From: Pseudomonadota bacterium
GTDB lineage: Bacteria; Pseudomonadota; Gammaproteobacteria; Pseudomonadales; Pseudohongiellaceae
Length of the DNA: 64,000 bases
Assembly: GCA_027623555.1 (NCBI GenBank)
Contig: JAQBSZ010000017.1
Coordinates: forward strand, 1-64,000
Direction of reading: 5' to 3'
Both the position numbers and the translations under genes were made by a program. Below, one piece after another: positions 59,749 through 64,000 of this stretch (the first letter of the stretch is position 1; each line of letters begins with the position of its first letter). Under the pieces are notes generated by a model. The model saw only the letters and a program-made list of their open reading frames with translations, did no database searches and was not told the DNA's origin.

Positions 59749-60678
59749 TTAATCGATGCGTCCTCCGAATTCTAACCACTGGGCCAATTCCGGACCGAGT
59801 TCATTGAGCGCCAATGTGTCGTAGGCGGCCACCTGATCATCAGTCAACACACCCTGCCAGCGTTTGTTCGTGCCCTTATGGAAGAAATTACTGGTGTCCT
59901 TCCAGACGCCTTCTGTGGCTCCAGGCGCCATCTTTGCCGCATTAGATTTCATGGACTTGAACGAAACGCCTTCCACCAGACTTGGCCAGACGTCTTCTTC
60001 GACAGGAATCTCCAGGAACTCAGAGATGCGGCGCATCTCGGCATCCGTGTCGGACAACAGGTCCTCAAAATGCACCATCAGGATATTGGGCAAGTGTCGG
60101 TAGTTCCACCAACTCCTGGCATGGTACAGATGTGACCAGAAGGGATAGCCATCGTTCTCCCAGGGAAACGAGCCGCGGGTCAGCCACTCATCAAAAGCCG
60201 GACCGATATCATCAGGCGCATGCATCAACGGAGGGCCCTCACGATCCGGAGCATTATTCAAGCCTTCAATCACCTCAGGATTCATGTTATGCCAATGATT
60301 CCACATGGACATCCAGACATCTTTTCCGTCCCGACCCACAAAAATGTATTTGCTCTCATCAAAAAATTTAATGCCATCCAGCGGCAGATGAGTCTTGATA
60401 TAACGGCGGCTTTGCAGGCCTTCCAGTCGTGCCAGAACATCATCAATAGGCCCGAAATTCGCATCCAGCCACGGCGACAGCGCGTCTTGTGGCACCGGTG
60501 GTTCCGGCGCCTGGAACACCAGGGCCGCGCAGATTCCCTGCATCCAGGTGGTACCTGCCTTGTAAGAGGTGGTGATTACAATATCGCCATTCCGCACCTT
60601 GAAATTTTCCCAACGCTTGCCGTTAACCAGAGCGCTACGATACTCCCGGGACATTTCCGGCCTTGCATTTGCTGACAT
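59749..60678 (-). CDS. Sulfotransferase-family protein
   Basis: GDIVITTSYKAGTTWMQGICAALVF (PAPS-binding), KYIFVGRDGKDVWMSMWNHW. Confidence 0.88.
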   Translation of the reverse strand: MSANARPEMSREYRSALVNGKRWENFKVRNGDIVITTSYKAGTTWMQGICAALVFQAPEPPVPQDALSPWLDANFGPIDDVLARLEGLQSRRYIKTHLPLDGIKFFDESKYIFVGRDGKDVWMSMWNHWHNMNPEVIEGLNNAPDREGPPLMHAPDDIGPAFDEWLTRGSFPWENDGYPFWSHLYHARSWWNYRHLPNILMVHFEDLLSDTDAEMRRISEFLEIPVEEDVWPSLVEGVSFKSMKSNAAKMAPGATEGVWKDTSNFFHKGTNKRWQGVLTDDQVAAYDTLALNELGPELAQWLEFGGRID

Positions 60679-60757
60679 ATCTAACTCCTGTTCGGTGTTA
60701 CTTCCAAAAGTGTTGTTGCTTAGATGAGGCAGGATTCGCGCTATCTCATTGATGGCG

Positions 60758-61165
60758 TTAACTCGGGTCCAGGCGCACGAAGTATCTGGGAGGAAACCCG
60801 GTCAGTACTCGAAATACCAGACCCAGGCTGTTCTCTGTATCCACCCGCTCATGTTCTGCACCTGAAACATTGCTAACTCGGTATTCCGCGGTGACGCCTT
60901 GAAATGAAACGCGCATCCTTGGATTCTCCAGGGCCTGCCGGTACCAGGCTCTCGGCCAGTGATTCGCAGCCACATAGACAAATCCATTGCTTTCCAGTCG
61001 GGCCACAACCCGATCATGGCCCTGCCCTGCTTCATCATAAGTGGTTATCAACATCGTGGTGCCAGCCTCTGGCTGAAAATAACCCAGCATCGATTCAAAC
61101 AGAATTACGATCCCGACGTAGACCAGCAGTACTATCGCGGTAATCTTTGCGGCTTTCATACCCAT
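60758..61165 (-). CDS. Nitroreductase/deazaflavin-dependent-oxidoreductase-like small protein
   Basis: N-terminal TM then FVYVAANHWPRAWYRQALENPRMRVSFQGVTAEYRV. Confidence 0.65.
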   Translation of the reverse strand: MGMKAAKITAIVLLVYVGIVILFESMLGYFQPEAGTTMLITTYDEAGQGHDRVVARLESNGFVYVAANHWPRAWYRQALENPRMRVSFQGVTAEYRVSNVSGAEHERVDTENSLGLVFRVLTGFPPRYFVRLDPS

Positions 61166-61409
61166 TTCCCTCTTGTTTCTTTAGTTGAATACTTACAATC
61201 TCTGACCTGGTTTATTCAGCTCACAATCAGCAAGTACCTACAATTGCTTTATGAACGAGGATAAATTCTCCTGCTACTTCGTGGCCGAGCACTATGATTC
61301 GCCAGGGCTTTACTTCGGGTTGGCGATACGCTGTTCAGATAACAGCATTCATAAGCAGTCGAGGTTAGCCAGGACAGATGTTGTAAACTTCATGCACAAA
61401 AATGATTAG

Positions 61410-61781
61410 CTAATTAATATCGGTGGCAAATTTTTTCAATTTTTCCAGCGCTACGATTTCCAACGCGCGTTTATGGGTCCGGGCGAGAAATACTTGCGGT
61501 GCCATATCCTGCTCAAACGCCTCCAACCAGCGAGCGGCGCACAGGCACCAACTGTCGCCAGGGTTGAGCCCGGGAAATCCGAAATCGGGCATAGGTGTTG
61601 TAAGATCATTGCCTCGGAAACGTGAGTACTCCAGGAATTCCTTGGTTATCTTTATACAGACTGTGTGAGAACCCAGATCCTGATCACTGGTGTTGCAGCA
61701 ACCATCGCGGAAAAATCCGGTCACAGGATCGGATCCGCACGGAACCAGTGGTTCATCGAACACGTTCAGTGATTCATCCAT
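61410..61781 (-). CDS. DUF2237-family protein
   Basis: DPVTGFFRDGCCNTSDQDLGSHTVCIKITKEFLEYSRFRGNDLTTPMPDFGFPGLNPGDSWCLCAARWLEA. Confidence 0.85.
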   Translation of the reverse strand: MDESLNVFDEPLVPCGSDPVTGFFRDGCCNTSDQDLGSHTVCIKITKEFLEYSRFRGNDLTTPMPDFGFPGLNPGDSWCLCAARWLEAFEQDMAPQVFLARTHKRALEIVALEKLKKFATDIN

Positions 61782-61808
61782 ACAGGGGAATACTCTTGTG
61801 TGGTCTTT

Positions 61809-62495
61809 CTAGCGTCTTAATATCATGAACCAGCGACCAATGTTAAGCACATTCGCCAGCGCCGCTGCAAAATAGGTGAGGGCTGCAGCTTTGAGTATTT
61901 TTCTGATGGCAGGAAATTGTTTCTCATTAACATACTCACCATCGATGAGGATTGGTAGAGCCTTGTTGAAACTGGCATCCCATTCTTCCGGCAAAATTAT
62001 CAAGTAGGCAAGCGCACCGGCCAGCTGTAATAACAGGCTCAGTCCGATAACCATGCCCACTGCCCAGGGTGACCGTAGAACGATGCCAATGATTGGAAAG
62101 GAAAACATGATTGCGATGCCAGCTTGATTCAGCATCTGTGCGCGAGGTAGGTAGCGACTACGTAACTCGAATATTTTTTCCTTACGGTGAAACTGGATTG
62201 CATGGCCAACTTCATGAGCAGCTACCGCCACCGCTGTGAGAGATCTGCCGTTGAAGTTGTCAGGACTCAAGCGCACGGCCTGATCTTTGGGATCGAAATG
62301 GTCGCGAAAAGGCTGAGTCTCTTCTACTTTAATGCCATCCAGCTTGAATCGATCTACCAGGTGTTGGGCCAACTCACCCCCGGTGCCAGGCAGGTCAGCA
62401 AGCTCCTGACTGTATTTCGACATGACATGACGCACCCAGAATGACGGACAGTACACCAGTATTGCCAAGACCGCTCCGATGATAAGAATCAACAT
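61809..62495 (-). CDS. Zinc metallopeptidase, YugP-like
   Basis: VAVAAHEVGHAIQFHRKEK (HExxH) in a membrane protein. Confidence 0.88.
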   Translation of the reverse strand: MLILIIGAVLAILVYCPSFWVRHVMSKYSQELADLPGTGGELAQHLVDRFKLDGIKVEETQPFRDHFDPKDQAVRLSPDNFNGRSLTAVAVAAHEVGHAIQFHRKEKIFELRSRYLPRAQMLNQAGIAIMFSFPIIGIVLRSPWAVGMVIGLSLLLQLAGALAYLIILPEEWDASFNKALPILIDGEYVNEKQFPAIRKILKAAALTYFAAALANVLNIGRWFMILRR

Positions 62496-62516
62496 AGTTT
62501 CAGTTTGGATCTGGCG

Positions 62517-63206
62517 CTAGATAACGCGCTTGAATTTGGGAGGGGAAGATCCTGCCCGGTTGCGAGCGGGCGCGCTACCCGGAATCTGAAAGCTCTTTTC
62601 CCGGAACCAGAGATTACAGGCCCACTTCTCGCCTTTCAGAACCGGCATTCCCCCATGCAGCGTGTCCGGATGACGTACCGTGCTGCCTTTATGGCAATTG
62701 TGAAACAGTAGCATCCGACCTTGCTTGGCCCTGACCTCCATATCCAGTTTCGGGAAAGAAGTTCCGCCGCCTTCGACCACATCGTTCAGGTAGAGAAGGC
62801 AGGTAACCATGCGCTGGCCGCCGCGGGTCATGCAGCGTTGACCGCGTTCGGTGGCAGCATCCCAGGCATCGAAATGCGGCGCATATTCCTGGCTTTCGTC
62901 ATAATGAATCACCTGGAATGATTCAGCATTTTCAAGGGGAATGCCGATGACTTCGGCAATCCGCAGCGACAGATCTTCGATCACCTGGTTGTAACCGTGA
63001 GCAATCCAGCAATTACTGCCACTGCGCCCGGCACTCTCGACACCCGATTTCGCAGCACTTACCAGTGCCTGCTTCAGTTTAGGTTTAGCGGCACCGAGAA
63101 GTTGCTCGACTTCAAGCGCTGCAATGAAATCCTCGAATACATAGACAAGGGGATCTTCATTGATCTTGCTGCCGATCTCGTAGAAGTCTCGTAGTTTGAT
63201 TGTCAT
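62517..63206 (-). CDS. Prolyl 4-hydroxylase-like 2OG-Fe(II) oxygenase
   Basis: YDESQEYAPHFDAWD (HxD), TCLLYLNDVVEGGGTSFPKL, GRMLLFHNCHKGSTVRHPDTLHGGMPVLKGEKWACNLWFREK. Confidence 0.88.
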   Translation of the reverse strand: MTIKLRDFYEIGSKINEDPLVYVFEDFIAALEVEQLLGAAKPKLKQALVSAAKSGVESAGRSGSNCWIAHGYNQVIEDLSLRIAEVIGIPLENAESFQVIHYDESQEYAPHFDAWDAATERGQRCMTRGGQRMVTCLLYLNDVVEGGGTSFPKLDMEVRAKQGRMLLFHNCHKGSTVRHPDTLHGGMPVLKGEKWACNLWFREKSFQIPGSAPARNRAGSSPPKFKRVI

Positions 63207-63242
63207 AATCAGGCCCGTCGGATGAGTCTACTATTATTATGA

Positions 63243-64000
63243 CTAAAAGTTCTTCAGAGTAGCATAGCGATCTCGATGAAACGCAGCGTCACCAAGAAAC
63301 TGTTGCGCAACCCGTGCGCGCTTGATAAAGAAACCAATATCGAATTCGTCAGTCATCCCGATACCACCATGCATCTGAATGCCTTCGTTGCTTGCCAGGA
63401 AAAAGACTTCTGACAGTTTCGCCTTGGCTATGCTGGCCAGCTCGGCGATTTCATCCCAATTCTTTTCCGGATTATCCAACGCCGATAATGCGGCACGCAC
63501 TACGGATTTACAAAGCTCTATCTCACTGTACATAGTCGCGGCACGATGCTGTAAACCCTGGAATGAGCCTATCAGTACGCCAAACTGTTCACGGTGCTTC
63601 AGGTAATCCATGGTGCGATCGAAGATCTCCTGAATACTGCCGAGCATTTCTGACGCCAGGCCAATACGCGCAATGTCCAGGACCCGGTCCAGACTCGCAA
63701 AACCCTTATCGAGTTCACCCAACAGGGCATCCTCGGCAACCACCACCTTATCCAGAGTGAGCTTGGCTGCATTGCGACTGTCCACCATCCAGGTGCGAGT
63801 GACAGCCAAACCGGCAGCCCCTGCATCCACCAGAAAAACGCTTATTCCTTCCATGCTGTATTTATCACCGCTGGTTCTAGCAACCACGATAAACTTGCTC
63901 GCCACATGACCATCCAGGACAAAGGTCTTGCTTCCGCTCAACTCAAAGCCTTCGCTAATTTTCGTCGCCCGCGTTTCAATGCTGGAGGGCTTATGCAATG
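63243..64000 (-). CDS. Acyl-CoA dehydrogenase, truncated by window edge
   Basis: YLKHREQFGVLIGSFQGLQHRAATMYSEIE; GGIGMTDEFDIGFFIKRARVAQQFLGD. Confidence 0.88.
   Translation of the reverse strand, partial: LHKPSSIETRATKISEGFELSGSKTFVLDGHVASKFIVVARTSGDKYSMEGISVFLVDAGAAGLAVTRTWMVDSRNAAKLTLDKVVVAEDALLGELDKGFASLDRVLDIARIGLASEMLGSIQEIFDRTMDYLKHREQFGVLIGSFQGLQHRAATMYSEIELCKSVVRAALSALDNPEKNWDEIAELASIAKAKLSEVFFLASNEGIQMHGGIGMTDEFDIGFFIKRARVAQQFLGDAAFHRDRYATLKNF

Overview
64-kb bacterial chromosomal window, probably a marine-type gammaproteobacterium (inferred from gene content only). The left ~7 kb is an accessory region: decayed IS91-family transposase fragments, an IS110 C-terminal remnant, a minimal-nucleotidyltransferase gene pair, and a TrkH plus KdpD/KdpE-like cluster bracketed by an 86-bp perfect direct repeat. 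The rest is mostly ordinary metabolism, transport and envelope genes: ECF sigma/anti-sigma/DUF4097, MacAB-like exporter, SPFH operons, xanthine-dehydrogenase-like Mo enzyme, branched-chain amino-acid-type ABC transporter, fused TrpE-TrpG, TonB receptor, S9 peptidase, TldD/PmbA pair. Main findings: (1) a UGSC-family selenoprotein gene read through an in-frame TGA at 32112-32114, split in two by the ORF track, with a bacterial SECIS-like hairpin just downstream; (2) an unannotated trp leader peptide (MNSRFYFWWFEKTGCQMKLQ) with mutually exclusive hairpins upstream of trpE(G); (3) a ~250-bp MITE-like element with 30-bp perfect terminal inverted repeats; (4) an SPFH / zinc-ribbon / ribbon-helix-helix operon whose 59-aa middle gene is absent from the ORF track; (5) a luciferase-like monooxygenase whose conserved N-terminus extends upstream of the first ATG to an ATC codon. 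All family calls are from reading translated sequence; no database search was run.
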